Assembly (NCBI GenBank): GCA_002344135.1
Contig: DDTO01000004.1
Coordinates: 634,129 to 698,128, forward strand
DNA: 64,000 nt
From: Chthonomonas sp. UBA2362
GTDB lineage: Bacteria > Armatimonadota > Fimbriimonadia > Fimbriimonadales > Fimbriimonadaceae
Reading direction: 5' to 3'
Of the stretch, positions 1 through 8,373 are shown piece after piece. The notes under the pieces are model-generated. The model did not search any database and had not been told where the DNA came from. It saw only the letters and a program-made list of their open reading frames with translations. A program made the translations under genes and the position numbers. Position 1 is the first letter of the stretch. Every line of letters starts with the position of its first letter.

Positions 1-245
1 CGCTGCTTTGCCGGCTTCAGAAAGGTGGCGACCACGTCGGCATAGATCGGCTGGGTGCACATCTGGTAGCCGCCCGCGATGCGCACGAGCTGGAGCGCAC
101 TGCCGGTCTGCAGGCTCGCGCCGAGCTTCTGGAGGGCTTCCCTCACCTCCTCCTCCGACGCGGAAACGCTCTCGGCGAGCGCCGAGAGCGGAACGGGGGT
201 ATCGGCCACGAAGAGGACGGCTTCGAGCTGCCGAATCAGATTCAA
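1..245 (-). CDS. scpB: Segregation and condensation protein B, N-terminal part (cut by window edge)
   Basis: About 81 N-terminal codons are visible on the minus strand; the gene runs off the left edge. The translation begins LNLIRQLEAVLFVADTPV and continues with a SASEEEVREAL helix and a LVRIAGGYQMCTQPIYADVV segment, which is the first winged-helix domain of ScpB. ScpB joins ScpA and SMC in the bacterial condensin complex that compacts and segregates the chromosome. The likely start is a TTG at 243-245 overlapping the scpA stop codon (GGTTGA), so the two genes are translationally coupled. The start is inferred from this overlap; the family assignment is firm. Confidence 0.85.
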   Translation of the reverse strand, partial: MNLIRQLEAVLFVADTPVPLSALAESVSASEEEVREALQKLGASLQTGSALQLVRIAGGYQMCTQPIYADVVATFLKPAKQ

Positions 246-994
246 CCAGTGGCCCTCACGAACTGGACTTCACCCTCATCCATGCGGACCCGGGCTTGGC
301 CCAAGCGGATGAGCTCCAAGAGGGCGAGGAACCACCAAACTGCTTCGAGCTTCGTGAAGGGCGGCTCGAGCAAGGTGTCGAGCGAAGCCCACTCCAGGCG
401 CAGGGCTTTGAGGACGACGGTCATCTGCTCCGTGAGCGAGCGCCGTGCGCGGCCCAAGGGCTCGAACGGCTCGGGGCTCGCCCGCGCCAGTAGCCGCTCG
501 AAGGCCCGAGCCAAGTCGTCCGCGCAAACCTCGCCCAGTTGGAAGGGGATCTCGTAGCCAGCGCCGTCGCCCCCGCGGAAGAACCGGCGCTCGCGTTCCT
601 CGTGCCAGATGCCCAACGCCTCAATCGCAGCCTGGAACTCCACCACTGAGGGCTCGCCCAGTTCGAAAGGCTCGAAGGGTTCCTCTTCGCGATCCGGCTC
701 GGGCAGGGGGAGGAGCATCCAAGCCTTGCGTTCGACCAGGTAGCTCAGAGCCGCCACCGCGGCTCCGGCCCCGTCGAGGTCGCCCGCGGAGGTTTGCCGC
801 ATGTGATCGAAGTAAGCGCGGCAGATCGGCAGCAGAGGGACTTCCAGCAGATCCACTTTGTGCCGGCGGACCACATCGAAGAGCGCGGCGAGCGAGCCCG
901 TGAAGGCTTCGCATTCGATCGCGATCGGGGGCGGTGAGCAAACTCCCAGCGAACCGACGACCGGATCCTTGGCGAGGTCGGTTGTACTGGCCAT
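242..994 (-). CDS. scpA: Segregation and condensation protein A
   Basis: A 250-residue protein of ScpA (kleisin) type. The N-terminal part has the family pattern FTGSLAALFDVVRRHKVDLLEVPLLPICRAYFD written in two parts as FTGSLAALFDVV then RRHKVDLLEVPLLP, matching the usual FxGPLDLLLxLIxKxKxDIxDIPI block. The C-terminal winged helix has FLALLELIRLGQARVRM. ScpA bridges the SMC head domains in the cytoplasm. An upstream in-frame extension to 1141 exists, but it runs antisense through the next gene and lacks family similarity, so the ATG at 992-994 was chosen. Its stop overlaps the scpB start. Confidence 0.88.
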   Translation of the reverse strand: MASTTDLAKDPVVGSLGVCSPPPIAIECEAFTGSLAALFDVVRRHKVDLLEVPLLPICRAYFDHMRQTSAGDLDGAGAAVAALSYLVERKAWMLLPLPEPDREEEPFEPFELGEPSVVEFQAAIEALGIWHEERERRFFRGGDGAGYEIPFQLGEVCADDLARAFERLLARASPEPFEPLGRARRSLTEQMTVVLKALRLEWASLDTLLEPPFTKLEAVWWFLALLELIRLGQARVRMDEGEVQFVRATG

Positions 995-1127
995 ACCGTG
1001 TAGACGGAGAAGAGTACCCGCCCGATGCGGCGACCCTCCGTAGCTCCCATCGGGACCAAAGACCCAGCCCCCTGAACGGCCCCCGGAGGCCAGCGTCCTG
1101 ACCCGCCATCCAAGGAGAACTACCACG

Positions 1128-1613
1128 ATGAAACGAATCACTCTGAAACTCGCCGCCCCCGCCGGTCTCGGCCTCGCCCTTCTCGCCCCCGCCGACGCCT
1201 ACGTGATCAAGGAAGTTCAGGTCACCAGCTACGAGGTCCGGCAAGATCGACTCATAGCCCGGGTCGAGGGCCGGCCCGTCGCCTTCGACACCAGCCGAGC
1301 CCAGTTCTTCATCTTCTGCGACGGAAGCGTTCGCGCCGTATCCGGGCGCCGGGCCGAGGACCTCATCCGGCCGGGAAGCTCCGTCAGCCTGGCGTGGACC
1401 TGGTGGCGAGGCGAGCGGCGCGCTTCCCGCGCTCTAATCCTTCACCCGTGCGGCGCACCCATGGCTCTGGCGCAGCGGTCCAGCGCGGATTCGCTCCTCA
1501 GTCGGGGCGCCGCCGCGGCTTCCGCAAGCAGGCGAATCCCGCCGTTTTCTTCCATTACTCGGCCCTTCGGCGATGGATTTCGGGCCTTTGCCGTTCGCTC
1601 TATCGCCAGATAG
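1128..1613 (+). CDS. Hypothetical secreted protein
   Basis: A 161-residue protein starting at an ATG preceded by an AAGGAGA ribosome binding site. The first about 24 residues (MKRITLKLAAPAGLGLALLA then PADA) look like a signal peptide, so export is expected. Residues 25-100 form a plausible small beta-rich domain (VQVTSYEVRQDRLIARVEG). The tail after about residue 105 is Arg/Ser/Ala-rich and low complexity, and it may be out of the original frame; a frameshift near 1430 cannot be excluded. No family was recognised. It is divergent from scpA and convergent with the peptidase gene downstream. Confidence 0.5.
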   Translation: MKRITLKLAAPAGLGLALLAPADAYVIKEVQVTSYEVRQDRLIARVEGRPVAFDTSRAQFFIFCDGSVRAVSGRRAEDLIRPGSSVSLAWTWWRGERRASRALILHPCGAPMALAQRSSADSLLSRGAAAASASRRIPPFSSITRPFGDGFRAFAVRSIAR

Positions 1614-1623
1614 CTTGGTTCTC

Positions 1624-1672
1624 GGGGTCGAGAGCGGGCGAATCTCTCTCCGAGAATCCCGCTCTCGACCCC
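1624..1672. terminator. Long perfect hairpin between convergent genes
   Basis: A perfect 15-bp inverted repeat (GGGGTCGAGAGCGGG at 1624-1638 and its complement at 1658-1672) with a 19-nt loop. It lies between the ends of the plus-strand secreted gene (1613) and the minus-strand peptidase gene (1710). There is no U-tract on either side, so it is a candidate bidirectional terminator or mRNA-end-stabilising structure rather than a classic intrinsic terminator. Confidence 0.5.
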
Positions 1673-1709
1673 CACGGAAGGCCCGGAACCCGCACCCGCC
1701 CGAGGAAGC

Positions 1710-3494
1710 CTACAACTTCTTCGCTGGCGCCACCGAAGCCAGGCAGAATCCGAACACGTCGATCGACACTTCCACCGGCCGGAACGCCGCATCGATCTGA
1801 AACTCCTGATACGCGCTGCCGAGCACAACGACCTTCTCAGACACCTGCCCGGTCGGCCCCGTCACCCGAATCTTGAACCGCAGCCGGTAGCCGTCGGTTC
1901 CCTTCTGGCGAACCGTGACCATCGCGGTCGAACGGTCGCCGCGAGGGATGATCTCGACCGCCCCGACCTCCAGCGTCGGGAACGTTGCGCCGTCGATCCA
2001 CTGCGACCAGAACCAGTCCAGATTCTTGCCGGAGGCTCTCTCGAAGTAGGCCCGGAGGTCGGCCCATACCGTCGGCTTGCCGACTCGGTCCTTGACGAGG
2101 TCCTTCAGTCCGGCGAGGACCGCGTCTAGGCCGATCTCGTTTTCGAGCATCCGCATGACATAGGCCCCGCGCATGTAAGTGGCGTTGTTGTTCGCGTGGG
2201 CGATGTTCATCTTCGAAAGCGGGACCGGCACATTGATCGAGCGGAGGCCGGTTTCTAAGGTCCGGTCCGAGTTGCCCGAACGCAGGACGCTATCGACGTA
2301 TTGGGTCAGGCTCTCGTTGAAAGTGTCGTCGATGTAGGCGCACGGGACGAGGCCGCCGAAATAGGTATGCCCCATCTCGTGGGCGACGAACCGAGTCGTG
2401 TACCGATGGTTAAGCAGCGTGTAGCTGTAGGACTCGATCCCGTAGTAGGTATCCGCGTCGAAACACTCGTAACCCGGGAACGGGAAGGGACCGAGGCGGT
2501 CTTCGAAGAACTTGCACGCGTCCGCCATGAGTTGAACGTCTCGCTCGCCCCTCGCCTTATCGACGGCTCCCAGGTGCCACGCGCGAAACGTCTTGCCGCG
2601 ATCGGTCTTTTCGGCCGCGAGTTGGTACTTCCCGGCAATGATCTTCGGAAAGGAGATCGGTACATCGCATCGAAAGCCGCTCGGCCCGGTAGCTACGCCC
2701 TCGCTTCGCACCACCCAATCAGCGGGGGCTCGGACGGAGGTCTCCGTGGTGAAGGGCCATTGGGCGATCGTCGGCGCCCACCAAGCCGTCAAGAAGGTCG
2801 CGGTGGGAGTGATCTTGTCCTCGCTAGCGGAGTTCACGATCCCCGAATACTCGAAAGTGTAGTTCTCGGTGGCAGAGGGAGGCCCCCAGACGACCATCAG
2901 TGAACCCGCACGAACCAGGTCGCCGGGTTTGGGGGCAGGAACCACGCGGTCCGTGACCTGGACCACTGGCAACGCCTTATCCCCCGCCTTGGCCAGTGTC
3001 ACGGTGTAAGGATCGCCCAGACCGAAGATAAGCGAAGCGTCGCCGCTCATTCGCGAGATGCGGGTCGCTGCCGTCACATCCACGCGGTGCTCATCGGGGC
3101 TCAGGCGGACGTCGAGTTTTTGGTGCGCGATGCGGGCAGACTTAGCGACCCAGACTCTTTGTTCCTTTCCGAGCTTGGCCCCCGCCGCTGTCAGGGCGAG
3201 CGCGAACACCCTATCCGTATGCGACTCGATATCCTGGCGGGAATGGAAGATCGCCCAATAGCGGCCCCCTTCTGTCCAGCCCGGCGGAGCCGGGATGACC
3301 GCGAGGCGAACGTTGCGCAGGCCGCCGCGGTCCTCGGCCATGTCCCATAGCCCGCGGGCGTCTTCCGGTCGAACGAAGAACTGCTCCACCTTTGCCCGCG
3401 TCCCGCCGGAGACGGCGAGGCGCAGGTTGTCGAGCAGCGTCTGGGCCTCGCTCTGGGTCTGGAGGGAGGCGGCGAGCAGCGCAAAGGCAATCAT
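1710..3494 (-). CDS. Secreted M1-like (gluzincin) metallopeptidase
   Basis: A 594-residue protein with a short N-terminal signal-like segment. The zinc site is HEMGH at residues 372-376, followed by NESLTQY with the Glu at residue 394, the pattern of M1 aminopeptidases (HExxH plus a distal NE). Here the distal Glu falls 18 residues after the second His, where the family usually has 19. A GIESYSY stretch (about residues 352-358) precedes the site. A C-terminal part of about 150 residues ends in a beta-rich segment. The gene follows the molybdenum cofactor operon after 6 nt and may be co-transcribed with it, although its function is unrelated. The substrate is unknown; peptidase activity is inferred from the intact zinc ligands. 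Confidence 0.8.
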   Translation of the reverse strand: MIAFALLAASLQTQSEAQTLLDNLRLAVSGGTRAKVEQFFVRPEDARGLWDMAEDRGGLRNVRLAVIPAPPGWTEGGRYWAIFHSRQDIESHTDRVFALALTAAGAKLGKEQRVWVAKSARIAHQKLDVRLSPDEHRVDVTAATRISRMSGDASLIFGLGDPYTVTLAKAGDKALPVVQVTDRVVPAPKPGDLVRAGSLMVVWGPPSATENYTFEYSGIVNSASEDKITPTATFLTAWWAPTIAQWPFTTETSVRAPADWVVRSEGVATGPSGFRCDVPISFPKIIAGKYQLAAEKTDRGKTFRAWHLGAVDKARGERDVQLMADACKFFEDRLGPFPFPGYECFDADTYYGIESYSYTLLNHRYTTRFVAHEMGHTYFGGLVPCAYIDDTFNESLTQYVDSVLRSGNSDRTLETGLRSINVPVPLSKMNIAHANNNATYMRGAYVMRMLENEIGLDAVLAGLKDLVKDRVGKPTVWADLRAYFERASGKNLDWFWSQWIDGATFPTLEVGAVEIIPRGDRSTAMVTVRQKGTDGYRLRFKIRVTGPTGQVSEKVVVLGSAYQEFQIDAAFRPVEVSIDVFGFCLASVAPAKKL

Positions 3495-3500
3495 CTTCGT

Positions 3501-4973
3501 TTAAAGACGTCCGGGAAGCCCATTGGTACTCACTTGGTCGCCGGAAGGACGCGCCCGAAGCCCGCCGGCGATTGACACGAACTCGGTTCGGCCCTGCTGA
3601 TGAAGGACCCTCGCCAGGTGCTCGGTCCGCGTGCCCGACCTGCAGACCAAAGCGTAGCCGTCAGCGACGGGAAGCTCGTCGAGGCGGGCCAAGAAACTGT
3701 CGTAGGGGAGCGCGACATCCGCCTCCGGGCAGGGCTGAAGGGCGATCTCGGCCGGGTCGCGAACATCGATCAACATTCGCACCCCGCGTTCGTGCCACTC
3801 GATCGTCCATTGCACTGCGGGCGACTTTCCCGAGCCACAAACGGAGCACTCGGGTCGCTTCGCGCGAGCCAAGCGCCGCGTAGACACCTCCAGGAGATCA
3901 ACGAGCAGTAGCCCTTCTCCTAGCGTGTGCCCAAGTCCGGTCAGCCACTTGATCGCCTCGGTCGCCTGAAGGAGGCCGAGTACGCCCGGCACGACTCCAA
4001 GAATGCCGACTTCCGCGCAGGTGCCGACACAGCCGTCTTCTGGCGGGTCCGGCCAAAGACACTGAAGGCATCCTCCTAAGCCATTCGGATCCACGAGCAT
4101 GATCTCGCCTTCAAAGCCGTGGACGCTGGCGACGAGAAGCGGAACACCTGCCGATACGCAAGCATCGTTAAGCGCAAACTTCGTTCGAAAGTTGTCGGTG
4201 CCGTCGATAACGAGATCGAAACCGGCGACGTAATCGAGCGCGTTGGCTGCGGTGAGCCGCCCTTCGACCGCTTCCACTCGGATGAGAGGATTCTGCTTGG
4301 CGAGACGCTCGGCGGCGATCACCGCTTTGCTCCGTCCGACCTGGCCGGCTTCGAACAGGATTTGGCGGTGGAGGTTGTCGAGCGCGACCCGATCGTCGTC
4401 GAGGACCGTTATGCGGCCGATCCCGGCCCCTGCCAGATAAGGCAAGGCGGCACAGCCCAAGCCACCTGCACCGACCATCAGCACCGAGGCTTCCGCCAGC
4501 CTTTGCTGAGCCTCGGGCCCGAACCCCGGCATTCGAACCTGGCGGTCGTAGTACTCGCTCGGAGCAGGAGCGACGCTCTCCCCGATTAGCCAATCCGATT
4601 CGCCGTCGGCGTAGTGCTCCTTCTTCCAGATGGGCACCCTGCGTTTCACCTCGTCGAGGATCCAGCGGCACGCGTCGAAGGCCTCTCGCCGGTGCCCCGC
4701 CACCGCACGAACCCGTATGGCGACCTCGCCGAGATGAAGATGCCCGGTTCGATGCACACATGAGGCTTCCATGAGACCGAATCGTCTCATCGCTTCCTGG
4801 AGGATCGACTCACCCTCCTTCTCTGCAAGTTCTGCATAGGCGTCGTACTCGAGGGAGACCACTTCGCGGCCATCGTTCATGTTCCTTACGCGCCCGTCGA
4901 ACGTGACGACGGCGCCAGCGCCGACCTCCACCCGTGGCTCAGTTGGAATCGGCTCAAGGGTCATTTGAAACAC
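3501..4973 (-). CDS. MoaE-MoeB-rhodanese triple fusion (molybdopterin synthase large subunit with MoaD-activating and sulfur-transfer domains)
   Basis: A 490-residue three-domain protein. Residues 1-130 are MoaE (VAGHRREAFDACRWILDEVK, then VPIWKKEHY with the catalytic-type lysines 117-118). Residues about 140-380 are MoeB/ThiF: nucleotide loop GAGGLG at 168-173, DGTDNFRTK at 258-265, and zinc Cys pairs C302/C305 and C376/C379. Residues about 390-480 are a rhodanese with active-site loop CRSGTRT (Cys444). MoeB adenylates the MoaD C-terminus, rhodanese-type domains can deliver sulfur, and MoaE uses MoaD thiocarboxylate to convert cPMP to molybdopterin. The single protein could therefore hold the whole MoaD cycle. 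It starts 1 nt after the moaD stop. Confidence 0.93.
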   Translation of the reverse strand: MFQMTLEPIPTEPRVEVGAGAVVTFDGRVRNMNDGREVVSLEYDAYAELAEKEGESILQEAMRRFGLMEASCVHRTGHLHLGEVAIRVRAVAGHRREAFDACRWILDEVKRRVPIWKKEHYADGESDWLIGESVAPAPSEYYDRQVRMPGFGPEAQQRLAEASVLMVGAGGLGCAALPYLAGAGIGRITVLDDDRVALDNLHRQILFEAGQVGRSKAVIAAERLAKQNPLIRVEAVEGRLTAANALDYVAGFDLVIDGTDNFRTKFALNDACVSAGVPLLVASVHGFEGEIMLVDPNGLGGCLQCLWPDPPEDGCVGTCAEVGILGVVPGVLGLLQATEAIKWLTGLGHTLGEGLLLVDLLEVSTRRLARAKRPECSVCGSGKSPAVQWTIEWHERGVRMLIDVRDPAEIALQPCPEADVALPYDSFLARLDELPVADGYALVCRSGTRTEHLARVLHQQGRTEFVSIAGGLRARPSGDQVSTNGLPGRL

Positions 4974-4974
4974 G

Positions 4975-5229
4975 TCAGCCTCCCGCGACCGGCGGAATGA
5001 AAGCGACCTCTACGCCGTCCATTAACCGGGCCTCCATGGTCGAGAAAGCTCCGTCGATCGCGACTCGGACCAGACGCTGCTCGAGTCCGAGTGAATGGCG
5101 CGCGGAAAGCTCCGCGTAAAGTTCGGCCGGGGTTGTCGCCGCGGTCTCCAGGAGTTCCGATCGAAGTCCGCGCCTTTCGCGCAAGACGGCGAACCAGAGC
5201 ACCGTAACTCGCCGGGAACTTGGGCTCAT
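4975..5229 (-). CDS. moaD: Molybdopterin synthase sulfur carrier subunit MoaD
   Basis: An 84-residue ubiquitin-fold protein ending in VAGG. The C-terminal Gly-Gly is adenylated by MoeB and turned into the thiocarboxylate that gives sulfur to molybdopterin. The body (VTVLWFAVLRERRG, AELYAELSARH, VRVAIDGAF, VEVAFIPPVAGG) matches MoaD in length and order. The ATG at 5227-5229 overlaps the moeA stop codon (ATGA). An in-frame upstream extension to 5742 lies inside moeA and was rejected. The fused MoaE-MoeB-rhodanese partner follows at once. Confidence 0.93.
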   Translation of the reverse strand: MSPSSRRVTVLWFAVLRERRGLRSELLETAATTPAELYAELSARHSLGLEQRLVRVAIDGAFSTMEARLMDGVEVAFIPPVAGG

Positions 5230-6476
5230 TGCGCCTCCCCAGGGTACTCCAACGTCGCCCACGGCGCGGGGACGGCTTCCACCAGCGAACCAGCCTCGAA
5301 GTCGGCTCGCGCCGGAAGAACCACCCATCCTTGCGCGTCGACGAGAGGCAGACCCAAGTGCGAGGATCGCCCTTCGATCGGTGTCGCCATGATGCGGCCG
5401 GCATCGAGAGTCAGCCTGGACGCTACGAACTCCGTTCTCTCGTTGTTCGATCGCAAGGGCGCCGCAAGGAATGCTTGAAGCCGTTCGACCGGCGTCAATC
5501 CAACCGAAGCGCGAAGGAACGGGCCGATGAAGAGCGCCGCCGTGACGATCGCCGACATGGGATTGCCAGGAAGACCGAACACTGCGACGGCAGGGTTCTT
5601 CCGGGTTCCGAACCAGACTGGCTTTCCCGGCTTGATCGCGGCCCGCCAGAACACTTCGTCGACTCCCAGCGCGCCGAGCACCGACCGAACGCGATCGAAC
5701 GCTCCTACCGAGACTCCGCCCGTTGTCACCAGCACATCGCAAGAACCCAGAAGTCGTTCGAGCACATCTCGAAGAACGTCCTCGTCGTCACCCACTCGAG
5801 AAACCGCAACGACCTCGACGGGAAGCGTCCCCAGAAGACCGCGCAGCGCGAAAGTGTTCGATTCGTAGATCTCGCCGACGTTGAGTGCCTCTCCAGGCGC
5901 AGCGAGTTCGTCGCCTGTCGCTAGGATCGCCACTCGGGGACGAACGTAAACGAGCAGTTCGGCCTCGCCCGCACCGGCGGCCACCGCGATGGCGGGCGGG
6001 GTAAGTCGCGTGCCCGCCGGCAGGATCACGCGACCCGCACGGTAGTCCTCGCCGGCCCTTCGGATGTGTCCGGCACGGGCGTCCGACCTAACGGTTACGT
6101 AATCACCGGTTCGTTCGGTGTCCTCCTGCATCACGATGCCAACGGTTCCGTTCGCCAAGGCGGCGCCGGTCATCGTTTGCACCGTCGTCCCGGGTGTAAG
6201 GACGCCGGGATACGGCTCTCCAGCCCTCGAAACCCCCACACATCGAAGGTCGAGTTCTGCTCCCTGATCGAGTCGCAAGAGGTCTCGTTCCGAGATCGCG
6301 TAGCCGTCGACAGCCGAGTTGTCGAACCGGGGGCTATCGATTTGAGCGATTACGTCGCTGGCCAAGACCCGCCCGTTGCCATCGCGAAGCGGGACTCGCT
6401 CGCTCGGGACCCGGCAAACCGAATCGAGGACCATCCGGAGCCGATCTTCAAAGGCCTCGGTGGTGCTAGTCGTCAT
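5226..6476 (-). CDS. moeA: Molybdopterin molybdenumtransferase MoeA
   Basis: A 416-residue MoeA, the cytoplasmic enzyme that inserts molybdate into adenylylated molybdopterin. Family hallmarks are present: SPRFDNSAVDGYAI near the N-terminus, ALANGTVGIVMQEDT, IYESNTFALRGLL, the MoCF-type loop VTTGGVSVGAFDRVR, and VFGLPGNPMSAIV near the C-terminus. The length is normal for the family. It overlaps moaCB upstream by 11 nt and moaD downstream by 4 nt, so the genes are clearly in one operon. It is one of two MoCF-fold proteins here, the other being the MoaB half of MoaCB. Confidence 0.95.
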   Translation of the reverse strand: MTTSTTEAFEDRLRMVLDSVCRVPSERVPLRDGNGRVLASDVIAQIDSPRFDNSAVDGYAISERDLLRLDQGAELDLRCVGVSRAGEPYPGVLTPGTTVQTMTGAALANGTVGIVMQEDTERTGDYVTVRSDARAGHIRRAGEDYRAGRVILPAGTRLTPPAIAVAAGAGEAELLVYVRPRVAILATGDELAAPGEALNVGEIYESNTFALRGLLGTLPVEVVAVSRVGDDEDVLRDVLERLLGSCDVLVTTGGVSVGAFDRVRSVLGALGVDEVFWRAAIKPGKPVWFGTRKNPAVAVFGLPGNPMSAIVTAALFIGPFLRASVGLTPVERLQAFLAAPLRSNNERTEFVASRLTLDAGRIMATPIEGRSSHLGLPLVDAQGWVVLPARADFEAGSLVEAVPAPWATLEYPGEAQ

Positions 6477-7365
6477 GTCCCCCCCCGCGCACGATCGAAA
6501 GGGCGTGAATGAGATAAGGGAACAACGCGTCGATCGCGTCGTTCACCGCCGCGGGCGAACCCGGCAGGCAGATCACGATCGTCGATCCCAACAGACCCGC
6601 CATCGGGCGCCCCAGCATAGCGAGCGGGTTCCTTCGGCAGGCGAAGGAGAGGATCTGATCGACAACGCCCGGCATGGCTCGGTCGAGGACGGGAAGGACG
6701 GCTTCAGGGGTCACGTCCCGAGGTCCGCAGCCGGTACCGCCGGTGGTAAAGACGAAATCCACCTGGTCTCTCTGCGCGACCACCCAGTCGCGGATGCGAG
6801 CCACATCGTCGGGAACCACATCGGGCGCCTGGACTTCTCCGCCCATATCCTTCAGTCGAGCGCCCAGGACCGCTCCCGATCGGTCGGTCGCCTCGCCACT
6901 CGATACCGAATCCGAGATCACGAGGACGCTGGCCGTGAAGGGGCGACTAGGAAATGCACTCTTGCCACCCGTCTTGCCGAGCAGTCGGATCGCGACGATC
7001 TCCATCGACTCGTCGACCGGCTTCAGCAAATCGTAGAGATTCAATGCCGCCACCGACGCCGCGGTCAGAGCCTCCATCTCGACCCCGGTCCGGTCGATCG
7101 CCTTGGCGGTGACGGCAACCCGAATTGCTGCCGGATGCAGCTCGAATTCCACGTGCACCCAGTCCAGAGCGACCGAATGACAGTAGGGGAGCATCCGTGG
7201 GGTCTCCTTCGCGGCGAGTATCGCGGCGACCTGGGCTACCGGGCGAGGATCACCCTTCGGAGTTCGACCCTCTTCGATCAGCCGGATCGTGTCGGGGCTC
7301 ATCGTCACCATCGCCTCGGCGGAGGCGATTCGCAGCGAGGGCACCTTAGCTGACACGTCTCTCAT
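6466..7365 (-). CDS. Bifunctional MoaC-MoaB (cyclic pyranopterin monophosphate synthase / MoaB-type adenylyltransferase)
   Basis: A 299-residue fusion. Residues 1 to about 145 are MoaC, with KETPRMLPYCHSVAL and AIDRTGVEMEAL, which contain the active-site segments of cPMP synthase. Residues about 150-299 are MoaB/MogA, with FTASVLVISDSVSSGE, FTTGGTGCGPRDVTPEA and VICLPGSPAAV. MoaC completes cPMP formation after MoaA; the MoaB-type half would adenylylate molybdopterin before MoeA acts. MoaCB fusions are known in other bacteria. The ATG at 7363-7365 was chosen because MRDVSAKVPSLRIASAEA aligns with the MoaC N-terminus and lies 2 nt after the moaA stop. The longer frame runs antisense into moaA. 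Confidence 0.92.
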   Translation of the reverse strand: MRDVSAKVPSLRIASAEAMVTMSPDTIRLIEEGRTPKGDPRPVAQVAAILAAKETPRMLPYCHSVALDWVHVEFELHPAAIRVAVTAKAIDRTGVEMEALTAASVAALNLYDLLKPVDESMEIVAIRLLGKTGGKSAFPSRPFTASVLVISDSVSSGEATDRSGAVLGARLKDMGGEVQAPDVVPDDVARIRDWVVAQRDQVDFVFTTGGTGCGPRDVTPEAVLPVLDRAMPGVVDQILSFACRRNPLAMLGRPMAGLLGSTIVICLPGSPAAVNDAIDALFPYLIHALSIVRGGGHDD

Positions 7366-7367
7366 GG

Positions 7368-8363
7368 TTACCCTCCGATCTGAATCATGCTCCGGTTGGG
7401 TAGCTGCGGGAGCGTCGCCAGGTCGGGATGGCCCTTCCACTTGCGCTCGAGCGCCCTCCGGATGGCTTCCTCGAGCACTTCTGCCGTTTCGCCCGATCGG
7501 ACGAGATCGCGCAGTGAGACCTCTTCTCTGCCGAAAAGGCATGTCTTGAGATAGCCGTCCGAGGTGATGCGGAGGCGGTCGCATCCGTCGCAGAAGTGCT
7601 CGGTCATCGACGTCACGAAGCCGACCCGGCATCGACAGCCTTCGATGCGAAAATCCTTGCCGACGGCGCTAGGGTCCGTCTCCAGGGGCTCGAGCCGAAA
7701 GCGAGCCTCCAGGTCGCGGCGCATGGCAGCATAGGGGTAGATGTCCGCTCGGTCCCATCGGTTGCCCTCGAACGGCATGAACTCGATGAATCGCACCGTC
7801 ACGTCGCAATCGGCAAAGTGCTCGACGAACCGGATGATCTCGTCCTCGTTCACTCCCCGCATGACCACACAGTTGATCTTGACCTCGAGGCCCGCTCCGA
7901 GGGCGGATTCGATTCCCGTCAAGACGCGGTCCAGTTCTCCACGAACCGTTATCGCTCGAAACCTTTCCGGATCGAGCGAATCCATGCTGACGTTTACAAG
8001 CGAGAGACCGTGGCGACGAAGCGTGCCCGCCGATTCGGCAAGGGTCCACCCGTTTGTAGTCATGGCCAGGGTCCGTATTTCAGGGATAGCGGCCAGTGCC
8101 TTAACCAGGCCCTCGTAACCACGCCTCACCGTGGGCTCGCCGCCAGTGAGGCGAACCTTATCGATCCCGAGACGAGCGAAGAGCCGAACGAGAACTTCGA
8201 GTTCTTCCAGTGTCAGAATCTCGGCCTTCGCCTGCCAAGCGACGCCCTCCAGCGGCATGCAGTAGCGGCAGCGAAAGTTGCACCGGTCGGTCAGCGCCAC
8301 CCGCAGGTAACGGTGGACGCGGCCGTATCGATCGACCAAAGGCGGTCGTTGCATTGCTCTCAT
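7368..8363 (-). CDS. moaA: GTP 3',8-cyclase MoaA (radical SAM)
   Basis: A 331-residue radical SAM enzyme that starts molybdenum cofactor synthesis by rearranging GTP. The N-terminal cluster motif CNFRCRYC (CX3CX2C) is followed by LTGGEPTVRRG. The second, C-terminal cluster is seen in FCDGCDRLRITSDGYLKTC, and the essential C-terminal Gly-Gly is present (MIQIGG). Starts are possible at 8363 (MRAMQRPP) or 8354 (MQRPP); neither has a strong ribosome binding site. The gene begins 10 nt after the AfsR-like regulator and is the first enzyme gene of the moaA-moaCB-moeA-moaD-moaE/moeB/rhodanese run. Confidence 0.94.
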   Translation of the reverse strand: MRAMQRPPLVDRYGRVHRYLRVALTDRCNFRCRYCMPLEGVAWQAKAEILTLEELEVLVRLFARLGIDKVRLTGGEPTVRRGYEGLVKALAAIPEIRTLAMTTNGWTLAESAGTLRRHGLSLVNVSMDSLDPERFRAITVRGELDRVLTGIESALGAGLEVKINCVVMRGVNEDEIIRFVEHFADCDVTVRFIEFMPFEGNRWDRADIYPYAAMRRDLEARFRLEPLETDPSAVGKDFRIEGCRCRVGFVTSMTEHFCDGCDRLRITSDGYLKTCLFGREEVSLRDLVRSGETAEVLEEAIRRALERKWKGHPDLATLPQLPNRSMIQIGG

Positions 8364-8373
8364 AGAGGTTACG

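Noticed and set aside
4532..4552. TTCGAACC word like a tRNA T-loop
   Set aside because: It is inside moeB coding sequence with no cloverleaf around it. No tRNA was found in any gap.
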